Origin: Duganella dendranthematis
Lineage (GTDB): Bacteria; Pseudomonadota; Gammaproteobacteria; Burkholderiales; Burkholderiaceae_D
DNA length: 64,000 nucleotides
NCBI RefSeq assembly: GCF_012849375.1
Contig: NZ_CP051684.1
Location: forward strand, 1,426,001-1,490,000
Direction of reading: 5' to 3'
Part shown: piece by piece, positions 19,670-28,173 of the stretch
How the letters are laid out: every line of letters begins with the position of its first letter
Numbering within the stretch: the first letter of the stretch is position 1
The notes under the pieces: model-generated
Database searches by the model: none
Seen by the model: only the letters and a program-made list of their open reading frames with translations
Told to the model about the DNA's origin: nothing
Program-made: the position numbers and the translations under genes

Positions 19670-21199
19670 ATGGCGCTCGCCACTAAATGCCCCCACTGCA
19701 ACACGGTATTTCGGGTCGCTCATGACCAGTTGAAATTACGTGGTGGCATAGTGCGCTGTGGCGCCTGTAATGAAGTCTTTGATGGCAACGCGGCCCTGCT
19801 GGAACCGCCGACGCCGCTCCCCCTTCCCCCGGTTCCAGAAGCGACTCCCTTCGACCAGAAAATGGCCGCGCTCGACACGCGCGCCGCCGAAGTGCTGGCC
19901 GCCGAGGAAGCCGAACCGCTGCTGGAGCTCGATACTGTCGAGCCGGTAGAACCAGACGATACGCCAGAGCTGGCCGAAGCTGAGCCAGAGCCTGAAGCCG
20001 AGCCGGAGCCGGAGCCTGAGCCCGCGCTGGATGAAAACACGCCAACGCCCTTCCCGCTGCCAGCCGAACCAGCCTCGCTGCCAGCCGAGCGCGACGCCCT
20101 GTTCGACCTCGATCTGGACATGGAATCCGAGCCGGACCTGGAAGCCAGCATCGATCCCGAACTGGCGCCGCAACCGCTGCTGGGCGACGTCATCAGCGCC
20201 GACACCCTGAGCGACGCCGAACTCGAAGCCGCGCTGGAAGCCGAACTGGCCGTCATGGAACAATCGCTGGGCGACGTCCAGCACGACGCCGACGGCCTGC
20301 CCATCTCCGCCGATCACGACAGCCTGCCCGGCGGCCGCCGCGAACCGACCTGGGACGAGCCGCCGCTGGAAGAGCTGCAAGCCGGCGCCGGCCCCGGCCT
20401 CAGCGCCGCCTTCGCCGCAGCCGCCGATGCCGTCTTCGCCGCCGAAGCCGAAGACAGCCGCGCCACCGACGACAGCGACGATGCGCCAACTGCGCCGGCG
20501 CCAACGCCACCCGCCGTTCGCTCCTTGCGCGACGACGAACTGGAAGAAGTCGACGAAGAAGCCCTGATCCAGCTGTCGAGCGCCGGCATGTCGCAAGCGC
20601 AAAGCGCCAGCGCACACGCCTACCTGCACGCCGCCAGCGCCGAAGAATCGCCGTCCCACGAAGACCACGCCGAGCCGGACGAACCGGGCTTCGTCAAACG
20701 CGACCGCCTGCGCCGCAAGTACGGCAAAGCCACCACCATCGCCATGAGCCTCGGCTCCCTGCTGCTGGTGGCCGCCCTGTTTGGCCAGGCCATCACCACC
20801 TTCCGCAACACGCTGGCCGCCGCCATGCCGCCGCTCAAACCAGCGCTGACGGCCGCCTGCACGGCGCTCGGCTGCAAGATCGAACTGCCGACGCAAATCG
20901 ACGACCTCACCATCGAGCAGGGCGAACTGCAAACGCTGAGCGAGACCGCGTTCTCCTTCGCCACCCTGCTGCGCAATCAGAGCGCCACCGCGCAGGCCTG
21001 GCCATCGATCGAACTGACGCTGGACGACGCCAACGACAAACGCATCCTGCGCCGCGTGTTCACGCCGCGCGACTACCTGAATGCCGACGTCGCGCTGGAC
21101 AAGGGATTTGCCCCACATACCGAACAAGCCGTTAAACTCTACTTTGAACTGCACGATCTGAAAGCATCCGGCTATCACATCGCCGTTTTCTACCCTTAA
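19670..21199 (+). CDS. Zinc-ribbon, DUF3426 membrane protein
   Basis: A 509-residue protein. It opens with a zinc ribbon, MALATKCPHCNTVFRVAHDQL...RCGACNEVFDG, with CxxC pairs at about residues 7-10 and 27-30. Residues ~45-345 are a long acidic Pro/Glu/Ala-rich region with repeats such as EPEPEAEPEPEP. One membrane helix follows (TIAMSLGSLLLVAALFGQAI, near 360-380), then a periplasmic DUF3426 domain to the end. I chose ATG 19670, not 19577, because the zinc ribbon begins there and the earlier start lies inside prmA. Position after prmA is typical of betaproteobacteria. Function unknown. Confidence 0.9.
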   Translation: MALATKCPHCNTVFRVAHDQLKLRGGIVRCGACNEVFDGNAALLEPPTPLPLPPVPEATPFDQKMAALDTRAAEVLAAEEAEPLLELDTVEPVEPDDTPELAEAEPEPEAEPEPEPEPALDENTPTPFPLPAEPASLPAERDALFDLDLDMESEPDLEASIDPELAPQPLLGDVISADTLSDAELEAALEAELAVMEQSLGDVQHDADGLPISADHDSLPGGRREPTWDEPPLEELQAGAGPGLSAAFAAAADAVFAAEAEDSRATDDSDDAPTAPAPTPPAVRSLRDDELEEVDEEALIQLSSAGMSQAQSASAHAYLHAASAEESPSHEDHAEPDEPGFVKRDRLRRKYGKATTIAMSLGSLLLVAALFGQAITTFRNTLAAAMPPLKPALTAACTALGCKIELPTQIDDLTIEQGELQTLSETAFSFATLLRNQSATAQAWPSIELTLDDANDKRILRRVFTPRDYLNADVALDKGFAPHTEQAVKLYFELHDLKASGYHIAVFYP

Positions 21200-21208
21200 A
21201 GACCTATC

Positions 21209-22146
21209 ATGACCCAGACCTCCCTGATTTGCGGCTCGATCGCCATCGACACCATCCTGAGCTTCCCGAACCGCTTCGACAGCATCCTGCTGCCGGACCA
21301 GCTGCACAAGGTGAACGTGTCGTTCCTGGCGCCGACCATGCGCACGGAATTCGGCGGCTGCGCGCCGAACATCGCCTACAATTTGCAGCTGCTGGGCGGC
21401 TCGCCGCGCATCGTTGGCGTCATGGGTCAGGACAACGCTGCCTACATGGCACGCTTCCGCAAACTGGGTCTGGCCACCGACAATATCCTGATCAAGGAAG
21501 ACGCCTACAACGCCCAGTGCTTTGTCACCGCCGACCAGGACAACAACCAGATCAACGCCTTCCACCCGGGGCCATGTCGTACGCGCACGAGAACGAGATC
21601 GCCAAGGCCGGCCCGGCGCGCATCGCCATCATCTCGCCGGACGGTCACCTGGGCATGAAAAAGCACGCCGCCGACCTGGCCGACCTGCAGATCCCATTCA
21701 TCTTCGATCCGGGCCAGCAGCTGCCGATGTTCAATGGCGAAGAGCTGATTGAATTCATCGACAAAGCCACCTACGTCACCACCAACGATTACGAAATCGA
21801 GCTGCTGACCGAGCGCACCGGCCTGACGCAGGCGGACATCGCCAGCCGCGTGGAAGCGCTGATCATCACGCGTGGCGAGCAGGGTTCGGAGATTTACACC
21901 AAGGGCCAGCGCATCGACATCCCGGCCGTGCCGGTGGCGGAAGCGCTGGATCCAACCGGTTGCGGCGACGCCTATCGCGCCGGTCTGCTGTTCGGCATCA
22001 CCAATGGTTGGAGCTGGGAGACCACCGGCCGCCTGGCCAGCCTGCTGGGCGCGATCAAGATCGCCCACCGCGGCGCGCAGAACCACCACTTCACCGCGGC
22101 GGAAATCGCCGACAAGTTTGAAGCCGCCTTCGGCTACCGTTTCTAA
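21209..22146 (+). pseudogene. PfkB-family carbohydrate/adenosine kinase, frameshifted
   Basis: Two frames together give a complete ribokinase-family kinase. The first frame runs from ATG 21209 through NAFHPG (to about 21570) and includes FGGCAPNIAYNLQLLGG; the second continues from about 21566 with AMSYAHENEIAK and contains the catalytic DPTGCGDAYRAGLLFG and ends at 22146. The change is one missing base in CCCGGGGCC at 21565-21573: restoring one base would give HPGAMSYAHENE. Either a real mutation, a sequencing error in a GC run, or, less likely, programmed slippage, as C-CCG-GGG fits the X-XXY-YYZ form. If corrected, the product is about 312 residues, typical for the family. Confidence 0.88.
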
Positions 22147-22165
22147 TCCGCACCGTGAACAGCCT

Positions 22166-22196
22166 GGGGTCTGACCCCATTGGGGGGTCAGACCCC
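22166..22196. repeat. Inverted repeat of GGGGTCWGACCCC
   Basis: Two 13-bp elements, GGGGTCTGACCCC at 22166-22178 and GGGGTCAGACCCC at 22184-22196, are exact reverse complements, and each is itself nearly palindromic. They lie just after the PfkB gene stop. They may be a small mobile-type palindromic repeat or aid termination. Confidence 0.7.
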
Positions 22197-22210
22197 GCCT
22201 TTCCGGGGTA

Positions 22211-22240
22211 AAAAAAAGCAGGCCGCTCGCCTGCTTTTTT
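22211..22240. terminator. Bidirectional intrinsic terminator
   Basis: Stem GCAGGC/GCCTGC (22218-22223 with 22229-22234), loop of 5 bases, flanked by A7 on the left and T6 on the right. It separates the plus-strand PfkB gene from the minus-strand YggT gene, so it can serve both. Confidence 0.85.
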
Positions 22241-22265
22241 GCTTTTGACGTTGGCGTAAGCGCTG

Positions 22266-22799
22266 TCAATGCCCGCTAAACGCCACCCCCAACAACAGCT
22301 GCGCGATCTGCAGCAGGATGATCGCCACCAGCAGCGACAGATCCAGATTCCCCACCAGCGGCACCACGCGACGGATAGGCCGCAGCAGCGGTTCATTCAG
22401 TGCGCGCACGAACGGCGCCAGCGGCGCATGCGGATTGACCCAGCTGAAGATCGCCTCGATCACCAGCAGCGCCATGAAACCGTACAGTATCCACTCCAGG
22501 AAGCGCTGCACCGCCGCCAATAACACCGACTGCGCCGGCCAGCCTGCCAGGAACATCACCGACGTCGCCGCCAGCACGATCACAAAGGCGCCAATCAAAC
22601 TGGCCCAGTCATAGCCGCCCACGCCCGGCACGATGCGCCGCAGCGGCCGCACCAGCCAGTCCGACAATTGGAAGGTGAACTGCGCCACCGACGACGGTGG
22701 CCGCACGCGGATCGCCTGCATCCAGAAACGCAGCAGCAAGGCGCCGCCCAGCAGCACAGCGATGGCGTCGACAATCAACTTGAGAATACTAATCAGCAC
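22266..22799 (-). CDS. YggT family membrane protein
   Basis: A 177-residue integral membrane protein with two YggT units of two helices each: helix pairs near residues 4-26 and 60-90, and again near 100-170. The motifs SDWLVRPLRRIVPGVGGYDWASLI near 46-69 and LNEPLLRPIRRVVPLVGNLDLSLLV near 134-160 are the family hallmark (PhhhPxRRhhPxhGxxDhs). YggT proteins are linked to osmotic stress resistance and cell envelope or division; no exact role is known. A terminator lies upstream at 22811, so it has its own promoter. Confidence 0.9.
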   Translation of the reverse strand: MLISILKLIVDAIAVLLGGALLLRFWMQAIRVRPPSSVAQFTFQLSDWLVRPLRRIVPGVGGYDWASLIGAFVIVLAATSVMFLAGWPAQSVLLAAVQRFLEWILYGFMALLVIEAIFSWVNPHAPLAPFVRALNEPLLRPIRRVVPLVGNLDLSLLVAIILLQIAQLLLGVAFSGH

Positions 22800-22810
22800 G
22801 GAACCCCTCC

Positions 22811-22848
22811 AATAAAAAAGCCGCTGTGTGATTGTCTCACACAGCGGC
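22811..22848 (-). terminator. Intrinsic terminator of the H1-like gene
   Basis: A perfect 12-bp stem GCCGCTGTGTGA/TCACACAGCGGC (22820-22831 with 22837-22848) with a 5-base loop. On the minus strand it is followed by a T tract (A run at 22814-22819 on the plus strand), so it ends transcripts coming from the H1-like gene. Confidence 0.88.
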
Positions 22849-22880
22849 CATTTGCCTTAGCAGGCGTCTAAGCGGTGAGC

Positions 22881-23876
22881 TTAGGACGGACGCGTGCTGG
22901 TTGGGAACGGCCATGCAGCGGCCGGCGCCAGAACGGTTTTCGCAGCTGGAGCAGCAGCGGCCGGAGCGGCAGCTGGAGCAGGAGCGGCGGCTGGTTTAGC
23001 GGCTTCCTTTTTTGGAGCAGCTTTTTTCGGCGCAGCTTTTTTCACTTCTGGCTTGGCGGCTGGAGCAGCTGCTGCTGGAGCGGCTGCTGGTGCTGCGGCC
23101 GGAGCGGCTGCTGGCTTGGCGGCTGGTTTAGCAGCTTTCTTGACAGCTGGCTTGGCGGCTGGTTTGGCAGCAGCTTTGGCGGCTGGTTTGGCAGCTACTT
23201 TTGCAGCTGCTTTAACTGGCTTTTTTGCTGCTGGCTTAGCCGCGACCTTTGCAGCCGGTTTGGCTGCTGCTTTTACTGCTGGTTTTTTGGCAGCGACTTT
23301 AGCAGCTGGCTTGGCAGCGGCTTTTTTAGCTGCTGGCTTGGCGGTGGTTTTGGCAGCGACTTTGGCAGCTGGTTTGGCAGCGACTTTTTTCGCAGCTGGT
23401 TTAGCGGCGACTTTTTTAGCGGCTGGCTTGGCGGCTGCTTTGGCCACGGTCTTTTTCGCTGCTGGTTTAGCAGCTACTTTTTTAGCTGCTGGCTTGGCGG
23501 CGACTTTTTTAGCTGCTGGTTTAGCGGCTGCTTTAGCGACGGTTTTTTTCGCTGCTGGCTTGGCGGCGACTTTTTTCGCTGCTGGCTTGGCTGCTGCTTT
23601 AGCGACGGCTTTTTTAGCGACTGGCTTGGCGGCGGCTTTTTTCACTGCTGGTTTAGCGGTGGTCTTGGCTGCTGGCTTGGCGGCTGGTTTCGCTGCGGCT
23701 TTCTTCACTGCTGGTTTAGCGGCAGCTTTTTTCACTGCTGGCTTAGCGGCAGCTTTGGCGGCTGGCTTGGCAGCGGCAACTGGTTTTTTTGCAGGAGCTG
23801 CTGCTTTAGCGGCGGCGGTTTTTTTTGCTGGTGCGGCAGCTTTCTTAGCTGCTGGTTTCTTTGCGGCGGTAGCCAT
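22881..23876 (-). CDS. Histone H1-like Lys/Ala/Pro-repeat DNA-binding protein
   Basis: A 331-residue, extremely low-complexity basic protein. Almost all of residues 1-310 are variations on AAKPAAKK, KPAVKKAA and similar units. This is the eukaryotic H1-tail-like composition of AlgP of Pseudomonas and BpH1 of Bordetella, which bind DNA without sequence preference. The C-terminal 60 residues become richer in Ala/Pro (PAAAPAAAAPAA) and the last ~20 residues are not repetitive. RBS AAGGAG precedes the ATG. Length of the repeat part probably varies between strains through slippage. A strong hairpin lies in its leader at 23960. Confidence 0.88.
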   Translation of the reverse strand: MATAAKKPAAKKAAAPAKKTAAAKAAAPAKKPVAAAKPAAKAAAKPAVKKAAAKPAVKKAAAKPAAKPAAKTTAKPAVKKAAAKPVAKKAVAKAAAKPAAKKVAAKPAAKKTVAKAAAKPAAKKVAAKPAAKKVAAKPAAKKTVAKAAAKPAAKKVAAKPAAKKVAAKPAAKVAAKTTAKPAAKKAAAKPAAKVAAKKPAVKAAAKPAAKVAAKPAAKKPVKAAAKVAAKPAAKAAAKPAAKPAVKKAAKPAAKPAAAPAAAPAAAPAAAAPAAKPEVKKAAPKKAAPKKEAAKPAAAPAPAAAPAAAAPAAKTVLAPAAAWPFPTSTRPS

Positions 23877-23959
23877 GTTTAGTTCTCCTTCATCGGGGAT
23901 GGGAAAAAATTCATTACAAGATTTAAACCCGTCCGACCCGGAATTGGGCCAGGCGAATT

Positions 23960-23998
23960 ATTCATCGGCGCAAACCAACGTGGTTTGCGCTAATGAAT
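23960..23998. promoter_or_regulatory. Strong hairpin in the leader of the H1-like gene
   Basis: Arms ATTCAT-CG-GCGCAAACCA and TGGTTTGCGC-TA-ATGAAT pair around a 3-base loop with one 2-base internal mismatch, 39 nt in all. It lies about 85 bp before the H1-like start codon and has no T tract in either direction, so it is more like an operator or leader structure than a terminator. Confidence 0.6.
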
Positions 23999-24861
23999 TC
24001 GGCACTAGCTGAACTGCTGCATCTCCTCACAAGTGCAGCGCTTCAGCCATCGATCCACCCGCTCTCCATAGCTGGAACAGCGTGCGGACACAAATCTTGT
24101 CGCGACGTTTTGCGGTGGTCCGGGCGTGTACTCAGCTCCAGGAACCTGCGTCGCAGCCACGTCGCGGTTTTCGTTTTCAAACAAAAAACCGCCCGGCCTG
24201 AATCAGATCAGGCAAGACGGTTGAACAAAAACGACGACGTGGTCTTGTGCATATGGTGTGAATCTATATCCCGTGTTCGGTCTTCACTGCTCGGTTCTCA
24301 CTACGTGGTGCGTACTTCTCAAATTTCAACGCACTTTTAAACACGTATTTTCAATTTCGTAAAGTACACGAAAACCTCATCGTTACGCAACCGGCACGTT
24401 AGATATTCGCGCGCTTTTTATCGACTTGCGCTCGCCATCTCACATTCACATGCCGCTTCAACGTACTCGTTTGCGTCACCGCGCACTCTTCACGCGCGCT
24501 CAATCAGGTTCGGGAAGTGCCGCGCGCATCGCGCCGGAAAAATCGCACTTCAAAGTAAGCCTTATACCGCCTGGGCTTCTTCGACGCCACCGTTTTTGGC
24601 TGGACAATCGCGTCACCCGCTTCCGAATCCGAGAGCGCTTGCGCATCGCGTGCGCGACGCAACCACTCGCTGTTTTTAATTCGTCGCGATTATGAGACAG
24701 AGTAAGGCGAATAGCAAGCGGAATACAGCGGTGCGCCGCATCGCGCCTGCGTTTTAGAGGAGGTGATCGAACGCCGATCACGCGTCGAAGCGCGCGCGCA
24801 TGACGATGTAAATCGGCGTTAAGGCAAGCCGCGACAGGCGGCGTTTGAAATGCGGCGACGC
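23999..24861. other. Long interval without a convincing gene
   Basis: About 860 bp between the H1-like leader and the marR-type gene. Short open frames occur on both strands (the longest minus frame, 24500-24781, starts with GTG and is Arg-rich), but their codon use lacks the strong GC preference at third positions seen in neighbours, and none has a good start and RBS. The stretch contains a minus-strand terminator (24182) and an 11-base perfect match to the complement of the 16S rRNA tail (AGGAGGTGATC at 24758-24768) with no start codon in range. It may encode an RNA or be decayed sequence. Confidence 0.5.
24182..24222 (-). terminator. Minus-strand intrinsic terminator
   Basis: On the minus strand a stem AACCGUCUUGCCUGA paired with UCAGGCCGGGCGGUU (two G-U pairs and one mismatch), loop of 6, then T6. 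The only annotated minus-strand gene upstream ends 640 bp away, so it may end an unrecognised transcript in the interval to its right. Confidence 0.65.
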
Positions 24862-25332
24862 CTAGCCGGCGTCCTCCGACTTACGGCGGACCATCCATTC
24901 GTTCATGTCGGAAGCCATCCGTTTGAGCAGGCGCGCCAGGTCGCGGCGCTCGGCGTTGGTCCAATCGGCCATCAACTCGCCGACCAGTTCCTCGCGCATG
25001 CGGTCGATGGCGTCGGCCATCTCGCGCCCCGCTTGCGTCACCTCCGCCTCGCGCACCCGCTTGTCGCGCGTGCCGGCGCGGCGCACCACCAGACCCAGTT
25101 CGTCGAGCCGCGCCACCTGGCGACTGACGGTGGTGTAGTCGCGCCCCACCACATCGGCCAGTTCCACCACGCCGATCGGACCGCGGCGGTCGATGCGCAC
25201 CAGCAGAGGAAGCAGCGCGCGTTCAAGCGGCATGGCCATCTCGGACATCAGGGTGACGTCGGGCTCGGGGCGGCTCATGAAGCCGATGATGTCGAGCAGC
25301 GCGTCATGCATTTCGCGGATATCTTTATTCAT
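24862..25332 (-). CDS. MarR-family transcriptional regulator
   Basis: A 156-residue winged-helix regulator. The DNA-binding part is IGVVELADVVGRDYTTVSRQVARLDELGLVVRRAGTRDKRVREAEVT at about residues 52-98, with the family's DxR wing (RDKR). I start it at ATG 25330-25332 (MNKDIREMH); longer frames run into the divergent gene. It is divergent from an FAD monooxygenase, and one of two matching palindromes overlaps its own start codon, so it very likely represses both itself and the monooxygenase until a phenolic or similar ligand binds. Confidence 0.92.
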   Translation of the reverse strand: MNKDIREMHDALLDIIGFMSRPEPDVTLMSEMAMPLERALLPLLVRIDRRGPIGVVELADVVGRDYTTVSRQVARLDELGLVVRRAGTRDKRVREAEVTQAGREMADAIDRMREELVGELMADWTNAERRDLARLLKRMASDMNEWMVRRKSEDAG

Positions 25333-25400
25333 ATGTGCATTGTACACATAATTATTGACACGATTTTCAGGTCGGCATAATATGTGCAAAATACACATAT
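25332..25400. promoter_or_regulatory. Divergent promoter region with two MarR-type operators
   Basis: Two 19-bp palindromes, TATGTGCATTGTACACATA (25332-25350) and TATGTGCAAAATACACATA (25381-25399), differ only in the three central bases; centres are 49 bp apart. Between and over them lies a near-consensus promoter reading right: TTGACA at 25355-25360, 17 bp, TAATAT at 25378-25383. The second operator covers the -10 box; the first covers the marR start codon. Confidence 0.85.
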
Positions 25401-25413
25401 CTAGGAGCACCCC

Positions 25414-26892
25414 ATGGATACTGATGTTCTGATTTGCGGCGCCGGCGCCGCCGGCCTGACACTCGCGATCGACCTCGCGCGCCGCCACATTCCCTTCATG
25501 CTGATCGACCAGGCGGAGGCGCCGTTCGCCGGTTCGCGCGGCAAAGGCATCCAGCCACGCACGCTGGAAATCTTCGAAGCGCTCGACGTCGCCGACCGCA
25601 TGATCGCCGCCGGCGGCTACTATCCCGCCCAGCGCCACTACGCCGCCGACGGCGGCTACCGCGACGAAGCCAGCATCGCCGCCAACGCCGCCACGCCGGC
25701 CGAACCTTACGGCCAGCCGCTGATGCTGCCCCAGCATCTGACCGAAGGCATACTGCGCGCGCGGCTGGCGGAGCTGGGCCATGCGCCGCGCTACGGTCAC
25801 ACGCTGGCCGGCTTCGAGCAGAGTGACTGCGCAGTCACGGCGCGCGTGACGTCGGCAACCGGCGAGATCGTGGTGCAGGCGCGCTACCTGATCGGCGCCG
25901 ATGGTGGCCGCAGCGTCGTGCGCAAAACCCTGGACATCGACTTCCCCGGCGAGTCGCTGAATGCGCGCGCGGTGGTGGCCGACCTGTCGCTCAGCGGTCT
26001 GACGCGCGACGTGTGGCATCGCTGGGGAAGTGGTGCGCGACAGATCAGCCTCTGTCCTTTGCAGGGCACCGAGTTGTTCCAATTGCAGATGCCGATCCCG
26101 CTCGATGGCGCCTTCGATCTGTCGGACGCCGGCCTCGCCGCCGTCATCGCCGAGCGCACCGGCCGTTCGGATATCGAAGTGCATACGGTGCATTGGCGCT
26201 CCGACTACGCGATGAGCGCGCGGCTAGCAGAGCGCTACCGAGTCGGCCGCGTGCTGCTCGCCGGCGACGCGGCGCACGTGCATCCGCCGACCGGCGGCCA
26301 GGGTCTCAACACCAGCGTACAGGATGCGTGGAACCTCGGCTGGAAACTGGCGGCGGTGCTGCACGGCGCCGACGATGCGCTGCTCGACACGTATGAAGCG
26401 GAGCGTCGCGCGATCGCCGCCGAGATGCTAGGCATGTCGACGCAGCTGCTCGACGCCGCCCGCCTGCGCGGCGATCTGCGGCGCGGACGCGAACAGCAGC
26501 AACTGGACCTGGGCTATCCAGATTCATCCCTGTCGCTCGACGAACGCAACGACGATGCACCGCTGCGCGCCGGCTACCGCGCACCGGACGCACCATGCAT
26601 CGGCGCCGGCGGCCAGCCAGTGCGTTTGTTTTCGCTATTGAAATCGGGAGATTGGATAATGCTGCGCTATGAGCCGGACGGCGCACCGGCGATCCCACCG
26701 CGTCGAGGACTGCGCGTCATCACCGTCGGCCGGCACGCCGAACTGCGCGACCACGAGAACCATCTGCGCACCGCATACGGTTTCGCCCCCGGCGATATTA
26801 CCCTGCTTCGCCCCGACGGCTACCTCGCCGCCCTCACCCACGACGAACGAAGCCCTGCGCTAAAAGAGTACATTGATCGCCTGGTGCGTTAG
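25414..26892 (+). CDS. FAD-dependent aromatic hydroxylase/monooxygenase
   Basis: A 492-residue class A flavoprotein hydroxylase of the PheA/MhpA type. The FAD site is GAGAAGLTLAIDLARR at residues 9-24, the second FAD motif GDAAHVHPPTGGQGLNTSVQDAWNLGWKLA begins at about 284, and YLIGADGGRSVVRKTLDI near 159-176 is the DG motif shared by NADPH-dependent members. The C-terminal ~100 residues form the thioredoxin-like domain common to phenol hydroxylases. Probably hydroxylates an aromatic compound or antibiotic; the substrate is unknown. Controlled by the divergent MarR-type gene. Confidence 0.88.
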   Translation: MDTDVLICGAGAAGLTLAIDLARRHIPFMLIDQAEAPFAGSRGKGIQPRTLEIFEALDVADRMIAAGGYYPAQRHYAADGGYRDEASIAANAATPAEPYGQPLMLPQHLTEGILRARLAELGHAPRYGHTLAGFEQSDCAVTARVTSATGEIVVQARYLIGADGGRSVVRKTLDIDFPGESLNARAVVADLSLSGLTRDVWHRWGSGARQISLCPLQGTELFQLQMPIPLDGAFDLSDAGLAAVIAERTGRSDIEVHTVHWRSDYAMSARLAERYRVGRVLLAGDAAHVHPPTGGQGLNTSVQDAWNLGWKLAAVLHGADDALLDTYEAERRAIAAEMLGMSTQLLDAARLRGDLRRGREQQQLDLGYPDSSLSLDERNDDAPLRAGYRAPDAPCIGAGGQPVRLFSLLKSGDWIMLRYEPDGAPAIPPRRGLRVITVGRHAELRDHENHLRTAYGFAPGDITLLRPDGYLAALTHDERSPALKEYIDRLVR

Positions 26893-26956
26893 CCGCTGTC
26901 GCTCCAGCTCAGCCCGGCCTGGAAAATCCAGACCGGTAGTGATCTGCCTAAATGAA

Positions 26957-26979
26957 AAAGCCCCGCAATGCGGGGCTTT
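26957..26979. terminator. Intrinsic terminator between monooxygenase and nrdB
   Basis: Stem AAAGCCCCGC/GCGGGGCTTT with a 3-base loop; the A-rich left flank (GAAAAAG) gives a T tract on the minus strand, so it mainly ends the leftward nrdAB transcript. Confidence 0.85.
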
Positions 26980-26999
26980 GAGGAGGGTGCGGCTGGAGA

Positions 27000-28109
27000 T
27001 TAATCCCAGTTCAGCGCGCCGCCGGTCTGGTATTCGATGACGCGGGTCTCGAAGAAGTTACGCTCTTTCTTCAGGTCGATCATCTCGCTCATCCATGGGA
27101 ATGGATTTTCTTCCTGGTCGAACAGCGTTTCCAGACCGATCTGCGTGGCGCGGCGGTTGGCGATGAAGCGCAGGTAGCCTTTGAACATGGTGGCGTTCAG
27201 GCCCAGCACGCCGCGTGGCATGGTGTCTTCGGCGTACGCGTACTCCAGGTCCACCGCCTGCAGGAACAGCTGCTTGATCTCTTCCTTGAAGGCAGGCGTC
27301 CACAGCAGCGGATTTTCCATCTTGATGGTGTTGATCAGGTCGATGCCGAAGTTGCAGTGCATCGATTCGTCGCGCAGGATGTACTGGTACTGCTCGGCGG
27401 CGCCCATCATCTTGTTCTGGCGACCCAGCGCCAGAATCTGGGTGAAGCCGACGTAGAAGAACAGGCCTTCCATCAGGCAGGCGAACACGATCAGCGATTT
27501 CAGCAGCTTCTGGTCGTTTTCCACAGTGCCGGTGGTGAAGGCCGGGTCGGTCAGCGTATCGATGAACGGGATCAGGAACTCGTCCTTGTCACGGATCGAT
27601 TTGACTTCGTTGTAGGCGTTGAAGATCTCCTGCTCGTCCAGGCCCAGCGATTCGACGATGTACTGGTAGGCGTGGGTGTGGATCGCTTCCTCGAACGCCT
27701 GGCGCAGCAGGTACTGACGGCACTCCGGCGCGGTGATGTGGCGATAGGTGCCCAGCACGATGTTGTTGGCGGCCAGCGAGTCGGCGGTGACGAAGAAGCC
27801 CAGGTTGCGCTTGACCAGGCGACGCTCGTCGTCGGTCAGGCCGTTCGGGTTCTTCCACAGCTCGATGTCGCGCTGCATGTTGACTTCCTGCGGCATCCAG
27901 TGGTTGGCGCAGCCGGCCAGGTATTTGTCCCAGGCCCATTTGTACTTGAACGGCACCAGCTGATTAACGTCGGTTTTGCCGTTGATGATGCGCTTGTCGT
28001 CGGCGTTGACGCGCAGCGCGACTTGCTCAGCCGTGCCTTCGCTTTCCAGCGCGGCTTGATTGATGGCTTGTTTGGCCGGTGCGGCCTCTTCGTCCCAGGA
28101 CAGCGACAT
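27000..28109 (-). CDS. nrdB: Ribonucleoside-diphosphate reductase beta subunit (class Ia)
   Basis: NrdB holds the di-iron tyrosyl radical cofactor for deoxyribonucleotide synthesis. The 369-residue protein has the iron-ligand segments [17 protein letters not shown] and [15 protein letters not shown], and the C-terminal tail that docks into the alpha subunit. I start it at ATG 28109 (MSLSWDEE), preceded by GAGGAATC, rather than the upstream frame start at 28148. It follows nrdA by 64 bp on the same strand and is ended by the terminator at 26957. Confidence 0.97.
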   Translation of the reverse strand: MSLSWDEEAAPAKQAINQAALESEGTAEQVALRVNADDKRIINGKTDVNQLVPFKYKWAWDKYLAGCANHWMPQEVNMQRDIELWKNPNGLTDDERRLVKRNLGFFVTADSLAANNIVLGTYRHITAPECRQYLLRQAFEEAIHTHAYQYIVESLGLDEQEIFNAYNEVKSIRDKDEFLIPFIDTLTDPAFTTGTVENDQKLLKSLIVFACLMEGLFFYVGFTQILALGRQNKMMGAAEQYQYILRDESMHCNFGIDLINTIKMENPLLWTPAFKEEIKQLFLQAVDLEYAYAEDTMPRGVLGLNATMFKGYLRFIANRRATQIGLETLFDQEENPFPWMSEMIDLKKERNFFETRVIEYQTGGALNWD

Positions 28110-28173
28110 ATTTGATTCCTCTATATATATGTGGTTCAGCGCCGCCACGCATCAGCGGGCGGCGCACTCTAAC

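Noticed and set aside
21565..21571. Programmed -1 frameshift as the firm explanation for the PfkB break
   Set aside because: The heptamer C-CCG-GGG fits the form, but GC-rich slippery sites are inefficient in bacteria, no stimulatory structure was evident, and PfkB kinases are not known to use frameshifting; a lost base is simpler.
22166..22196. CRISPR-like or attachment repeat
   Set aside because: Only two 13-bp elements, inverted rather than direct, with no spacers, integrase or cas genes nearby.
22894..24012. Long plus-strand frames opposite the H1-like gene (Gly/Ser/Trp/Phe-rich and Ala/Leu-rich)
   Set aside because: They are mirror products of the repetitive Lys/Ala codons of the real minus-strand gene; only that strand has an RBS, a sensible start and a downstream terminator.
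24758..24768. Fragment of a 16S rRNA gene
   Set aside because: Only about a dozen bases match the 16S tail; the flanking bases do not continue into rRNA sequence.
24500..24781. 93-codon minus-strand frame in the gene-poor interval
   Set aside because: Starts with GTG inside a 16S-tail-like sequence, is Arg-rich without any family pattern, and its third codon positions lack the GC preference of neighbouring genes.
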